Shown here in pieces: positions 1 through 9,883 of a DNA stretch of 64,000 bases. The number at the start of each line of letters is the position of its first letter. Within the stretch, counting starts at the first letter, position 1. Both the position numbers and the translations under genes were made by a program. This stretch comes from Capnocytophaga ochracea DSM 7271 (GTDB taxonomy: Bacteria > Bacteroidota > Bacteroidia > Flavobacteriales > Flavobacteriaceae), in assembly GCF_000023285.1 (NCBI RefSeq), contig NC_013162.1, positions 722,501-786,500 on the forward strand, read 5' to 3'. The notes under the pieces were generated by a model. The model ran no database searches. It was not told where the DNA came from and saw only the letters and a list, made by a program, of their open reading frames with translations.

Positions 1-741
<741 letters not shown>

Positions 742-1180
742 AAAATCTTTTATATCTTCTAACCGATCTTCAAGTTATTGACTTCAGGTTTCACTCAATC
801 CTTTAAATCTTTCTTTGTGCTGTACAACATTATGTCAAGGTACGTGTTGTTTTTCCACTCCAGAGGCACTACTCTCCTCTTTTGCGGGTGCAAAGGTACA
901 CCTTTTATCTTTACCTCCAAAATTTTTATACATTTTTTTTGAAGAAAATTTTTAGTTGATTGATAATGAGATATGTATTTTTATATTAGTTCCTAAAAAA
1001 TTATAGAAAAACTCTAAAAATATCCGAGACACAAGTCGCACGGATAAGAAAAAACGATAGATATGAGCTACAAGAAACTCACCTATGAAGTAGTAGCGCG
1101 ATAGACTACTAAAAATACACATCTAAAAAATTAAGAACAAAAGAGCTTTGTTATAAATTATAGCAATATCCCTTTACCTA
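742..1180. other. Gap between 16S rRNA and lactate permease: rRNA leader, promoter and AT-rich sequence
   Basis: About 150 bases (742-890) are the 16S leader, ending at the promoter near 900. From 940 to 1180 the sequence is AT-rich with no open frame that I trust. A degenerate half copy of the GTGCGAGTCGCAC hairpin repeat lies near 1028-1045. A short inverted repeat (AGTAGT...ACTACT) lies near 1089-1110, without a clear T-tract for either strand. Confidence 0.6.
891..922 (-). promoter_or_regulatory. Bacteroidota-type promoter for the rRNA operon
   Basis: On the minus strand TACCTTTG (complement of 891-898) fits the -7 consensus TAnnTTTG. A TTTTGG (complement of 917-922) sits 18 bases upstream as the -33 element. 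It is followed by a leader of roughly 150 bases before mature 16S, as usual for rRNA operons. Confidence 0.75.
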
Positions 1181-2785
1181 TCAGAATATTAGCGGGATAA
1201 CAAGATATGCTACCAGCGCAGCTATCACTCCATATACCATCATAGGCACAACGGTAATTTTCATTATTTTCCCTTCAGCTTTATCAATGCCTAATACCGA
1301 ACATACCGCAATAATATTGTTGATACACACCATATTACCCATCGCTCCGCCTACTGATTGCAAAGCGAGTATCAGAGGCACCGAAAGTCCTGTGGTATTA
1401 GCAACCGAGTATTGCACGGCTCCAAAAGTAAGGTTCGATACGGTGTTAGAGCCTGAAAAGAAAGACCCTACCGCTCCTAAATACGATGAGAAGATCGTCC
1501 AATGACTGCCTGTGGCTTGTGCCAATCCACGACCGATAATTTGCACTATAGAGTTTTCACCTCCCATCAGCATTACATTTACCATAATAAGCGCACCTAC
1601 CAAAGCCAAGAAAGGCTTCTGTATCTGCACAAAACTAGCCGAAAAAAGCTCTTTGGTTTGCTTCCATTTCAGCGAGAACAACGGAATGGAAATGAGTACT
1701 GTAACTACAAACGGAATGAGTGCAGGCACGTAGAGCAGTTTGTAGCTTTCATTTTCGCCCGTAGCAAAAATATTATTCAGTGAAAAAATGAGTCCTTTAG
1801 TAACCTCAAAATCGCCCAGATAACCCAATTTTATAGTAAACCTCTCAGTTGTATCGTTCAAAAGTGCTTTTAGTGGAAGTTGTTTAATGCGGGTAAGTGC
1901 TAAAATGATAATGAGTGAAGCCGTAGGAAAAAGGGCTTTGATGAGTTCTGAAGATTTTACCTTCTCGTGATGTACTTCACGGTTATCAGTTTTAGATAGT
2001 CCTATTCCTTTGCTTGCAATGCCCACCGAGATAAAGAGCCCAATAGCCCCTCCTACCAAAGCGGGGAACTCGTAATTGAACCACGCAATAACCACATAAG
2101 GCACCGTGCACGAGAGAATACTAATAAGTATAAAAACTATGTTTCGGCGTATCTGTTGCCAAGATACAATCACTTTGAGTGCCATCACAGGAATTACAAA
2201 AGCAGCAAACAGATGCACAATAGCCGTAATCCTACCTATGTCGGAAAGCTCAGTGTCAGAAATAGCTCCATTACCGATAAGCGTACCAAAACCAAACCAC
2301 GTAGGGGTGCCTACCGCTCCAAACGATACGGGTACCGAGTTCATAATAAGTGTGAGAATAGCAACTTGCAACGGCTTGAAGCCTAATCCTACCAATAAAG
2401 GTGCTGCAATAGCCGCAGGCGTACCAAAACCACTGGCTCCTTCAATCATAAAGGCAAAAGCCCAGCCTATAATCATCAGCTGTGCCACAGGATTCGGACT
2501 GATGTTGCCTAACCAACAGCGCAACACATTCATTGCCCCTGTCATCTCCATCATTCGGTTGAAGAGCACCGCCCCAAATATTACCGTAATAGGCGTAGCT
2601 ACCGATATGATAGCCTTAATAAAGTTAGCATTTACGGCTACAAAAGAGCCTTCAAAATAAGTTAGGTGCAACACATACACCAATCCTGCAATAAGCGGGA
2701 GTGCTATATACGAGGGAAGTGCGTTCTTTTTAACCATCAAATAGATGAGTAGTACTATCGGAAGTACGCTAAGAAATAAAGCCAT
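1181..2785 (-). CDS. lctP: L-lactate permease (LctP family)
   Basis: This is a 534-residue polytopic inner-membrane protein of the LctP family, which takes up lactate with protons. The sequence is almost wholly hydrophobic helices; conserved patches such as EGASGFGTPAAIAAPLL and SNTVSNLTFGAVQ are typical of the family. The open frame extends 34 codons further upstream, but that stretch crosses the promoter at 2814, so I take the start MALFLSVLPIV at 2785. It stands alone; the lipoprotein operon upstream ends in its own terminator. Lactate is a plausible carbon source in the oral cavity, which is context and not shown here. Confidence 0.92.
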   Translation of the reverse strand: MALFLSVLPIVLLIYLMVKKNALPSYIALPLIAGLVYVLHLTYFEGSFVAVNANFIKAIISVATPITVIFGAVLFNRMMEMTGAMNVLRCWLGNISPNPVAQLMIIGWAFAFMIEGASGFGTPAAIAAPLLVGLGFKPLQVAILTLIMNSVPVSFGAVGTPTWFGFGTLIGNGAISDTELSDIGRITAIVHLFAAFVIPVMALKVIVSWQQIRRNIVFILISILSCTVPYVVIAWFNYEFPALVGGAIGLFISVGIASKGIGLSKTDNREVHHEKVKSSELIKALFPTASLIIILALTRIKQLPLKALLNDTTERFTIKLGYLGDFEVTKGLIFSLNNIFATGENESYKLLYVPALIPFVVTVLISIPLFSLKWKQTKELFSASFVQIQKPFLALVGALIMVNVMLMGGENSIVQIIGRGLAQATGSHWTIFSSYLGAVGSFFSGSNTVSNLTFGAVQYSVANTTGLSVPLILALQSVGGAMGNMVCINNIIAVCSVLGIDKAEGKIMKITVVPMMVYGVIAALVAYLVIPLIF

Positions 2786-2813
2786 AAGTTTCTTTTTTAT
2801 TTTCTTTTGAGGG

Positions 2814-2842
2814 CAAAGATAGTGCTTTTTATTTAATATGCA
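2814..2842 (-). promoter_or_regulatory. Promoter of lctP
   Basis: The complement of 2814-2821 is TATCTTTG (TAnnTTTG) and a TTGC on the minus strand (2839-2842) lies 17 bases upstream. Its place inside the longest open frame argues for the downstream start at 2785. Confidence 0.6.
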
Positions 2843-2882
2843 AATATTACGAAAGAAATATGTTTTCGAGCGAAATAGCAAA

Positions 2883-2920
2883 GACAAAAAAAGAGTGAGC
2901 CTCCGAAAAGGCTCACTCTT
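2883..2920 (-). terminator. Rho-independent terminator of the TonB receptor/lipoprotein operon
   Basis: A 12-bp perfect stem (2891-2902 with 2909-2920, loop of six) is followed on the minus strand by a T-rich run. It lies 28 bases after the stop of the DUF5689 lipoprotein and separates it from the lctP promoter. The plus side also has a short T-run. Confidence 0.85.
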
Positions 2921-2947
2921 TTTGAATAAATCAAAAAAACTTCTTTT

Positions 2948-4777
2948 CTACTGGAAGTCTAAATCGGCTTCTTTTTCGTATTTAATTTGCTTAATAATTA
3001 CATTATCCTTATTGGTATGTTCTCCTAGAGTGCCTGTAACAATAAGTTTGGTACCTGCTGTTTTCAGTTTGGCTTTAGTTTTTTTGGATAACGCTTTAAA
3101 TACAGTACTAGTAGCATACACTTGTACTTCTGTTTTATCTTTGAATTCAAAGAAAGTACTACTGTCTTTTATTGTAATGACACCTTCTAATTTCACTTTT
3201 TTGTCTTTATATTTATTGAAATCAGCAACAGTAGCGGTAGCTACATTTAGCTCAGGAAGCTGTACTACTGGGGTATCACCAAATACAATATCACCTTCCA
3301 CAGCATAAACCAATTGATGTACGGTATTTCCATTTACACTATAATCTTCAAATTTTCCTTTAATTGAAGTGAGCTTTTGTCCGTCAGTACCCAATTTAGT
3401 TTGAGCATCTTTACTAAAAGATTTGAGATTAGGAGAGTACAACTGTATTTTATTACCATCAGAGAAAACAACGTAAGATTTTCCACCTTCAACTTTTAGA
3501 GTGGCATTCTTTAAATTTACGTGCTTACCCACTTGGTAATCGCTGGCAAGAGTAGCGGTTGTAGCGTCTACATCTACGTAAGTAATCGCAGCAGGTGCTT
3601 TTATAAATTCTATATCACTTTCTTTGCTGTACAGTATTTCTTTTACAACAGTACCATTTTTAAGGGCATAATCAGTAAAGACTCCTGTAACGTTTATTTC
3701 ATAACCTTCTGTTGCCAATTTTTCTTTAGCTGCATCTGAAATAGTTACGCCCTTAGCTGAAAATACTTGTATTTCGGTACCATCTTTGAAAACGATGTAG
3801 GTTCTTCCGCTTTTTACTACTGTGGTACCGTGTAGTTTTACGGTTTTGCCTACTACATAATCAGCTACAGTAGCATTGCTCGCTTCTAAGGTCTCAACAG
3901 TCGTAGAGGTTTGTGTACCAGTTTGTGTACTAGTAGAAGTACCTCCTTTTACTACCAAATCAGCATAATTGCTTATCATAAATTGGTAGTCTTTGTTGAA
4001 TTTGGTAAGCACTCCTGTTACTTCCACTTCACCAGCAGGCACTTTCTCGTCTTTAAACTTAGCATAACTGCTTGTTCTAAAGATAATGGTCTTCCCATTA
4101 GCATCGGTAAGCTTGTAGTTAGTGGCATTCCCAAGGGCATTATTCTTGTCGTAAAGTGTTTTACCTACAGCATCAGTAGGGAAATGTACCCCTTTAAGAG
4201 TAATGAGCTGGTCTACGTGCGCATCGGTAGATACTTCTTGTATAGAGTTACTCACTTTGGCTAATTCGGCAACAGTCTTGCGCTCACCTGTGTCAAACAA
4301 GTGTTTTTTATAAATCGCCTCAGCCATTGTGCCTACACTCACTCTTCCGCTTTTGGCAGTATAAGTGCCGTGACCTACCTCTATAGCACTGTTGTTAAGT
4401 TGAGTGGTAAGGTCTTTCAAGCGCAATTGTACTTTAGCTCCTACGGGGAACTCGGTATAAAGACCACTTTTGTCAATCGCTACTGAAAGTCCTTGATTCT
4501 TATCAGCGTTCTGTATATAAATTTTCTTGTAGAAGTTTCCTCCCTCATCGCTAGATATTACATACCCCTCAATAGCTTCATCAGCTGTATAGGTAGCCAC
4601 TGAGGCAGTTACTTTTGTGAGTACGTTAGCAAAACTTACTACTTGACCGCTATAGTCAGGCAGTGGCTTTTTCCCGTTAGGATCGGGAATGTCATAATCG
4701 TCGTCTTTTACACACGATGTAATAGCGAATGCCGTAAGTAGGGCTATCGCCACTGGTTTTAATAGGTTTAGTTTCAT
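2948..4777 (-). CDS. Surface lipoprotein with DUF5689-like region and three OB-like repeats
   Basis: This 609-residue protein starts with a lipoprotein signal (lipobox ending at Cys22, followed by Asp-rich sequence, which in Bacteroidota favours export to the surface). Residues about 40-275 resemble the DUF5689 family. A Thr-rich linker (280-293) leads to three similar units at about 295-391, 402-499 and 507-608. Each has the pattern VGKxVxLxG, then Y(I/V)VFxDGxxIQ(V/L)(F/Y)S, then a second half ending in (S/G)DI(E/V)F. The units look like small beta barrels of the OB type. It is the last gene of an operon behind a TonB receptor, so it may be a surface partner of that receptor. The ligand is unknown; nucleic acid is possible for OB folds but not shown. 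Confidence 0.8.
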   Translation of the reverse strand: MKLNLLKPVAIALLTAFAITSCVKDDDYDIPDPNGKKPLPDYSGQVVSFANVLTKVTASVATYTADEAIEGYVISSDEGGNFYKKIYIQNADKNQGLSVAIDKSGLYTEFPVGAKVQLRLKDLTTQLNNSAIEVGHGTYTAKSGRVSVGTMAEAIYKKHLFDTGERKTVAELAKVSNSIQEVSTDAHVDQLITLKGVHFPTDAVGKTLYDKNNALGNATNYKLTDANGKTIIFRTSSYAKFKDEKVPAGEVEVTGVLTKFNKDYQFMISNYADLVVKGGTSTSTQTGTQTSTTVETLEASNATVADYVVGKTVKLHGTTVVKSGRTYIVFKDGTEIQVFSAKGVTISDAAKEKLATEGYEINVTGVFTDYALKNGTVVKEILYSKESDIEFIKAPAAITYVDVDATTATLASDYQVGKHVNLKNATLKVEGGKSYVVFSDGNKIQLYSPNLKSFSKDAQTKLGTDGQKLTSIKGKFEDYSVNGNTVHQLVYAVEGDIVFGDTPVVQLPELNVATATVADFNKYKDKKVKLEGVITIKDSSTFFEFKDKTEVQVYATSTVFKALSKKTKAKLKTAGTKLIVTGTLGEHTNKDNVIIKQIKYEKEADLDFQ

Positions 4778-4827
4778 ATGGCTATAAGTTTACAGTTATC
4801 AGTGTTTTGTTTTATTTTAAGGTTTGC

Positions 4828-5517
4828 TTATTCGCAATGCCCTATAGTCCATTTCTTGTTTCTCAACGTTTGCATTGTAGCTTGCTCTTCTGGATTGTCT
4901 TTAACTCTTGGGTTCATATAAACAGTGCCTCCACCATTTTCGTGCATAGTGCTCACAACTTTCTTGAGTTTTTGACCAGAAAAGGTAAGGTTAAAGCGTA
5001 ATTCTTTCAGCTTTTTATTAGTGGTAAGATTTAAGTCTTCAAGAGGCAAAGCCGATACTTTCAAATAAACAAGCTCAGTGTTATTGTGCAAGTTTACTTC
5101 TTTTATTTTATTATGACTCATATCCAATCTCTCCAATACGGTATTGCGAGTCACATCTAAAGAAGTCACTTCATTATCATTACAATAGAAAGTCGTTACC
5201 TTACCGTAAACTCTCACTGTATTGCCCTGTAGCTTATACTTTGCTGTAGTAGCACTTAGGCGAACATCAGTACCACTGTCGTACACACCATTGTTGTTTA
5301 AGTCTACCCATACATCTTTTTTATCCGCTTCTTTGGCGTTTATTGTCAGCGTTATTTCGCTCCCCACCTTTTTATCAGTGGTAAAAATCATATAGGGTGT
5401 CCCTTTAGGATTGTTGGGGTCAGGGTTCGAATTATTGTCTTTAGAGCAACTTACTAATACAGTAGTTACTACAAGGAACGCTAAAGCTCCTCTTCTGAAA
5501 ATAGATTTTTTATTCAT
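4828..5517 (-). CDS. Lipoprotein with leucine-rich-repeat-like core
   Basis: This 229-residue protein has a lipoprotein signal with the lipobox cysteine at position 24 (LVSC), then an Asn/Asp/Pro-rich linker. The middle (about 105-185) has LRR-like steps such as LTxLDVTxNTxLExLDMSHN and LEDLNLTTNKKLKELRFN, the form seen in many Bacteroidota surface proteins. The N-terminal half may be a small beta domain containing an acidic loop (DLNNNGVYDSGTD) that resembles a calcium-binding repeat. It lies between the TonB receptor and the DUF5689 lipoprotein in one operon, which suggests a surface-exposed ligand-binding role. The exact function is unknown. Confidence 0.8.
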   Translation of the reverse strand: MNKKSIFRRGALAFLVVTTVLVSCSKDNNSNPDPNNPKGTPYMIFTTDKKVGSEITLTINAKEADKKDVWVDLNNNGVYDSGTDVRLSATTAKYKLQGNTVRVYGKVTTFYCNDNEVTSLDVTRNTVLERLDMSHNKIKEVNLHNNTELVYLKVSALPLEDLNLTTNKKLKELRFNLTFSGQKLKKVVSTMHENGGGTVYMNPRVKDNPEEQATMQTLRNKKWTIGHCE

Positions 5518-5627
5518 TATATTTATTAATGTTCAAATGAACAACGTTTTGTTTTGTTCTTACTCTACAATTGCCCACTAAGTAGGCAAGGCTACTTTTA
5601 AAACTTTACCTTTTATCTTTTACCTTT

Positions 5628-8339
5628 TCAAAGGCTCACCGCTAAGTTCACCATATAAGTACGTCCGTAACCCACAAAGTAACGATTGCCAAACGAAGGT
5701 ACGCCTTGTGCGTTATCCTGTACCATCTTGCCATAATTGGCAGTACGCGATTGCTCAAAACCTCCTGAAAGGAATTGAGTGTCAAACAAGTTATTCACAC
5801 TCACCATTAGGCTTACATAGGTTTTGTTGAGTCTCCACGACTTACCACCCACAAGATTTACCAAGAATACATCGTCTAAACGTTCTTGTTTGAGAAGCTT
5901 CCGAGCTAAGTCAGTATCAATATTAGTAAAAGGCGCTTTTGTGGTCGGGTCTATAAAAAACTGCGAAGTGCGGTTCAAAGCCGATAACGATACGTAGTTT
6001 TGTGCCAAGAAATTAGCCGTTGCTCCTATCCACCAATACTTAGGGTGGCGATATTCCAAACCTAATGAATAGGCTTGTTGCGGACCGCTGGGCACGTGGT
6101 AATTCTTCATCGTTACCTCATCAATAGCTTTGTTCACCTCTCCTGATGAAATGTAAAGCGACGGATTATTGATGTAAGTATATTGTCCTACCGAAGCTAC
6201 TGCCGTAAGTTTAAGAGTAGGTATAAGTTGTGCTTCCGCTCCAAACTCCAACCCAAAATGGCGCTTCTTGATGCCTTCTACCGTTTGAGCCACAAAGTCT
6301 CTGTCTATTTCATCAGTAAGAGCCGTTTCAGTATAGAAGAAGTTTGTCTCTGCGGTATTCTCTATCTCGGTAAAGAACCCTGTAAGGCGTCCTTTTAGGT
6401 AAGGCATACGCAAAATATAACTCGCATCGGCAGTGTAAGCCAATTCGTTCTTGATATTAGGCAACAAGCGATTAGAATTGCGCACATTTGCATAGATATT
6501 GCGCACCGATTGTGGTGTATTAAAATACCCCACGTTCGCTTGTAACAAATGGCGACCGGTAAGTGCGTAGGTAAGTCCAGCTTTGGTACTCATTCCGTTT
6601 TGCACTTGCATAGCACCCTTTCCGTAAGAATCAGCATAGAGAGGATAGTTGAACTTACCTTCGCGTTGGATATCAGTATAATGGTAACGTCCTGCTACAA
6701 ATAACTCGACGTTTTTAAACGTAAATTCAAACTGCGAGAAAACTTCGGCTACATTGCTTTTAAGCGCATAAAAGTAATTCCACTTGTCGCCTTCCTTTTT
6801 CTTCATATCTGTTTCATCGGCATTGTAAGGCTTTCCTTCAAAGTAATCGTAGTTCATAAAGTAATCACCGCCAAGCAAATCGTCTACTTCAGCAAAGTTA
6901 TCGGAAGAAACATTGCGGTACACTACACCCGATGTCCATTTGATGTTTTCGTGAATAGGCGTAGAAAAGTTCACATTGGCTGAGAACGTGCGTTCGCGAT
7001 TGATATCATTGCTCACAATAAAAGCACTGCGCTTATCGGTAGTGTTGTAGTTCGCCCGATAAAGCTCTTCCCAGTCCAGTTGCGAATGCGTTAAGAAATA
7101 GTCTTTCTGTAAGGCTGCCATCGTTTCGTCAGAAGGGTTTTGGTTTAAGTAATAACTTGGCAGAAGTTTATAGTAATTAGGCTCAGGATTTTGAGCATTC
7201 GAATAACTAATACGCGTATTACCTATTTCACCAAACTGATAGCCCAAGTCCACATTCAGGCGCGTGTCGTTTTTCAAATAGTTATAAGAGAACACGAAGA
7301 TAGGCTCTGAAACGATACGGTTACGCGAATTGCGCTTGTCGCCATTTTGTTTACCCCAAAAAGGATTGTATTGGTAGCCCATCAAATCGAGTACCTCACG
7401 AGTCAGTGGCGAGGTCTTACCGCGCTTCACCGGCGAAAACATTCCTATAAGGTTAAAGCTACTATGATTATTAAGCTGATATTCTATTCCTGCTGCAAAA
7501 GCATAAGCGTTGTAGAGCGTACCGTCTACCCAACTACCCTGAGGCGCAAACCTGCGTGAAGCCGAAACCATATACGCCAATCCGTTGCGCTGTACACCCG
7601 AGTTGTAAGTAGCCATCAGTCTACCAGTATAACTGCGGTTGCTGGCTGAAGTCGTTACGCGAAGTCCTGCACGGTTAAGCGACGGACGTATATTGATGTA
7701 GTTAGAGCCCATCAATCCACCAAAAGTATAGTCGGATTTTACCAATCCGTTGCTCATTTCTTGGTTGCGAGTGATGTCGTTAAGCCCTCCCCAATTCGCC
7801 CATTGAGCACGACCGTTTTCAAGTCGGTTCATCGGGATACCGTTAATGAGCACCGTTACGTCTTTGGAGTCATAACCACGAGGTTTGAAGAACACCGAAC
7901 TGAAATCAAAAGCCGCCCTACGCATAAACACGTCTTGTGAACTTTGCAAAAGTCCCGACATCGCATCAGCACCACTTTCGTCGTCTTCTAGTTCGCTTTC
8001 AGTAATCACTGCCAATTGCTCAGCTTCCTGCTGATAGTCACCCGAGAGGGAAACCGTAGGCACGGTGTAAGGATGAGTGTCTCCTAATGAAATGAGTTGC
8101 TCAGCACTGCTATAACCACTAAGGGAGAAGAGTAGCAAGTGTTCCCCTTCTGGCAATTGAAGCGTATACTTACCTTTACTATTGGTAACTGCTTCGCGCG
8201 GAGAAGTGCTCACACGCACTTTTACCCCTTGCAAAGGCTTGCTACTTAGTTCATCTATCACTGTTCCTTCCACTTTCACTTGCGAAAACGCCGAAACCGA
8301 TACGAACAATAGCACATAAAGATATAATTTCCTTAACAT
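5628..8339 (-). CDS. TonB-dependent outer-membrane receptor with carboxypeptidase-regulatory-like N-terminus
   Basis: The protein has 903 residues. A signal peptide (about 1-20, cut after AFSQ) is followed by a CarboxypepD_reg-like domain (about 22-90: KVEGTVIDELSSKPLQGVKV), a plug domain (VTVLINGIPMNRLENG region) and a long beta-barrel ending in an aromatic-rich strand (TYMVNLAVSL). This is the usual build of Bacteroidota receptors that import a bound ligand using TonB energy. It is the first gene of a three-gene operon with two lipoproteins and has a clear promoter at 8374. The ligand cannot be read from the sequence. Several TonB-like barrels in this window are quite different, so it is not a recent copy of one of them. 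Confidence 0.9.
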   Translation of the reverse strand: MLRKLYLYVLLFVSVSAFSQVKVEGTVIDELSSKPLQGVKVRVSTSPREAVTNSKGKYTLQLPEGEHLLLFSLSGYSSAEQLISLGDTHPYTVPTVSLSGDYQQEAEQLAVITESELEDDESGADAMSGLLQSSQDVFMRRAAFDFSSVFFKPRGYDSKDVTVLINGIPMNRLENGRAQWANWGGLNDITRNQEMSNGLVKSDYTFGGLMGSNYINIRPSLNRAGLRVTTSASNRSYTGRLMATYNSGVQRNGLAYMVSASRRFAPQGSWVDGTLYNAYAFAAGIEYQLNNHSSFNLIGMFSPVKRGKTSPLTREVLDLMGYQYNPFWGKQNGDKRNSRNRIVSEPIFVFSYNYLKNDTRLNVDLGYQFGEIGNTRISYSNAQNPEPNYYKLLPSYYLNQNPSDETMAALQKDYFLTHSQLDWEELYRANYNTTDKRSAFIVSNDINRERTFSANVNFSTPIHENIKWTSGVVYRNVSSDNFAEVDDLLGGDYFMNYDYFEGKPYNADETDMKKKEGDKWNYFYALKSNVAEVFSQFEFTFKNVELFVAGRYHYTDIQREGKFNYPLYADSYGKGAMQVQNGMSTKAGLTYALTGRHLLQANVGYFNTPQSVRNIYANVRNSNRLLPNIKNELAYTADASYILRMPYLKGRLTGFFTEIENTAETNFFYTETALTDEIDRDFVAQTVEGIKKRHFGLEFGAEAQLIPTLKLTAVASVGQYTYINNPSLYISSGEVNKAIDEVTMKNYHVPSGPQQAYSLGLEYRHPKYWWIGATANFLAQNYVSLSALNRTSQFFIDPTTKAPFTNIDTDLARKLLKQERLDDVFLVNLVGGKSWRLNKTYVSLMVSVNNLFDTQFLSGGFEQSRTANYGKMVQDNAQGVPSFGNRYFVGYGRTYMVNLAVSL

Positions 8340-8373
8340 AATACTATGAGGTTGATTTCTTTAAAATATGTGC

Positions 8374-8404
8374 CAAAGGTACAACAAAAAAATGAAATAG
8401 CAAA
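8374..8404 (-). promoter_or_regulatory. Promoter of the TonB receptor/lipoprotein operon
   Basis: The complement of 8374-8381 is TACCTTTG and the complement of 8401-8404 is TTTG, with a 19-base spacer. This is a near-ideal Bacteroidota promoter about 35 bases upstream of the start codon. Confidence 0.75.
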
Positions 8405-8547
8405 ATAAACGAAATAAAATTATTTTAAAAGAGGTCAAATAGAGTATTATAGCTGTCATAGCTTTATATTTTCTTTAAGAAAACCCCACCCGAAAGAATA
8501 GTTTCCACCACATTACCTTCGACTTTCCGTCACCATTTTTTAATTTA

Positions 8548-8575
8548 CTAATTCTCTAATTTGCTAATTTTTACT
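8548..8575 (-). repeat. 9-bp AT-rich repeat at the end of tilS
   Basis: On the minus strand AAAATTAGCAAATTAGAGAA and TTAGTAAATTAAAAA form three 9-base steps that include the tilS stop codon. The same type ends GH97, the four-helix gene and a GNAT gene. Confidence 0.7.
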
Positions 8576-9843
8576 GCTCTTTTGGTATCTTTGGTAATTT
8601 TAAAACGGTCGTCTAAGCGCTTGCCTACCACCCACACAATATCCTCACCACTACATAAAAGCACTTGCTCTTCGCGCTCTATTTGGGTGTATTTCTCATC
8701 GGTAAAGAACTTGCTGAGCTTCTTCTCGCTGTTCATTCCAAAAGGATAAAATACATCGCCTTCTTTCTTATAGCGCAACATAAGTGGGTATTGCAATTTG
8801 TCGGCATCTACATATATTTCAGTAGGGATTGGATTTTTCACTTTCACCTTGCCCTCTATAAATTCAAAACGAAGATGAACGGGGTCGTATACCTCAGCCA
8901 TATCTTCCGAAATCAGCAAACTTAAACTGCGTTTTGCTTCATTGGGCTTTAACCAAAGACAAGTGTTGTCTTTTATGAGGATATGGGTAGGCGAAAGTAC
9001 TTGTTTACCCGCTTCGGCATTCAGCAATAGGTTTTTGAGGTCTTTTACATTGCCAAATCCATAAGGGTAGAAGAGTTTATGTAAAACAAAGTCCAATTCA
9101 GGAACAGCTTGTAGTTTTTCTATGTCTATTTGTATAGGATTATGTCCTTCAAAACAAGTTTCTTTGAGTTTTCCTATATAAAAGTCTATAAATCGCGCTG
9201 ATTGGTGTAAGTATTCCTGCGTTTGATTAAAATTCTCTAAGTAATTAGGGTGTACTAATGCTAATTTCGGTATTATATCGTGCCGAATTACATTGCGCAC
9301 GTATTTATTTGTTTCATTACTGCTGTCTTCACGCCATTTAAGGCGTTTTGCTTGCGCATATTCGTATATCTGCTGACGAGAGAATTGTAATAACGGACGT
9401 ATGATAGTATCTTTTTCTTCTGGAATGCCTAAAAGCCCCTCTAAACCACTACCTCTGGAAAGGTTAATAAAGAAGGTTTCGAGGTTATCATTGGCGTGAT
9501 GAGCCGTAGCGATAGCATCGCAGAAATGGGTGCTTGCCAACTCATCGAACCACTGATAGCGCAATTCGCGAGCAGCCAACTGAGTATTCAACTGATGAGA
9601 ACTCGCATATTGATGTGTATCAAAACGCTTTACTTCTAAAGGAACGCTAAGTTCCGCAGCAAAAGTGCGTACAAAAGCCTCATCGTCGTCACTTTCTCTT
9701 CCGCGCAATTGAAAGTTGCAGTGTGCTAAAAGCAGTTCTATACCGTGAGTGTACAGTAAATGTGTGAGTACTACGCTATCGATACCGCCACTAATGGCAA
9801 CCAATATTTTTTTCTCCTTAAGTTTTTTAATCTCAACATTCAT
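8548..9843 (-). CDS. tilS: tRNA(Ile)-lysidine synthetase
   Basis: TilS uses ATP and lysine to modify C34 of the CAU tRNA(Ile) so that it reads AUA. The PP-loop ATPase motif SGGIDS lies at residues 18-23, followed by the N-terminal ATPase domain. Central and C-terminal TilS domains fill the rest of the 431 residues. It is the last gene of an apparent operon with the START-like protein and the aminotransferase. Its last codons (K-I-S-K-L-E-N-stop) lie in a 9-bp AT-rich repeat that also ends other genes in this window, so the native C-terminus may have been replaced. Confidence 0.95.
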   Translation of the reverse strand: MNVEIKKLKEKKILVAISGGIDSVVLTHLLYTHGIELLLAHCNFQLRGRESDDDEAFVRTFAAELSVPLEVKRFDTHQYASSHQLNTQLAARELRYQWFDELASTHFCDAIATAHHANDNLETFFINLSRGSGLEGLLGIPEEKDTIIRPLLQFSRQQIYEYAQAKRLKWREDSSNETNKYVRNVIRHDIIPKLALVHPNYLENFNQTQEYLHQSARFIDFYIGKLKETCFEGHNPIQIDIEKLQAVPELDFVLHKLFYPYGFGNVKDLKNLLLNAEAGKQVLSPTHILIKDNTCLWLKPNEAKRSLSLLISEDMAEVYDPVHLRFEFIEGKVKVKNPIPTEIYVDADKLQYPLMLRYKKEGDVFYPFGMNSEKKLSKFFTDEKYTQIEREEQVLLCSGEDIVWVVGKRLDDRFKITKDTKRAVKISKLEN

Positions 9844-9883
9844 AATTTATTCACCTCTTTTTAATTGCCTATGTGACTCCCAT

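Noticed and set aside
1089-1110. Terminator of lctP at the AGTAGT...ACTACT inverted repeat
   Set aside because: The stem is only six pairs and is not followed by a T-tract on the minus strand.
742-1180. tRNA gene next to the 16S rRNA
   Set aside because: No T-loop (GGTTCRANYCC) or acceptor-stem pairing was found; spacer tRNAs would be on the far side of 16S, outside the window.
2106-2660. 184-codon plus-strand frame inside lctP
   Set aside because: It is antisense to a clear membrane-protein gene, has shadow-like composition and no promoter.
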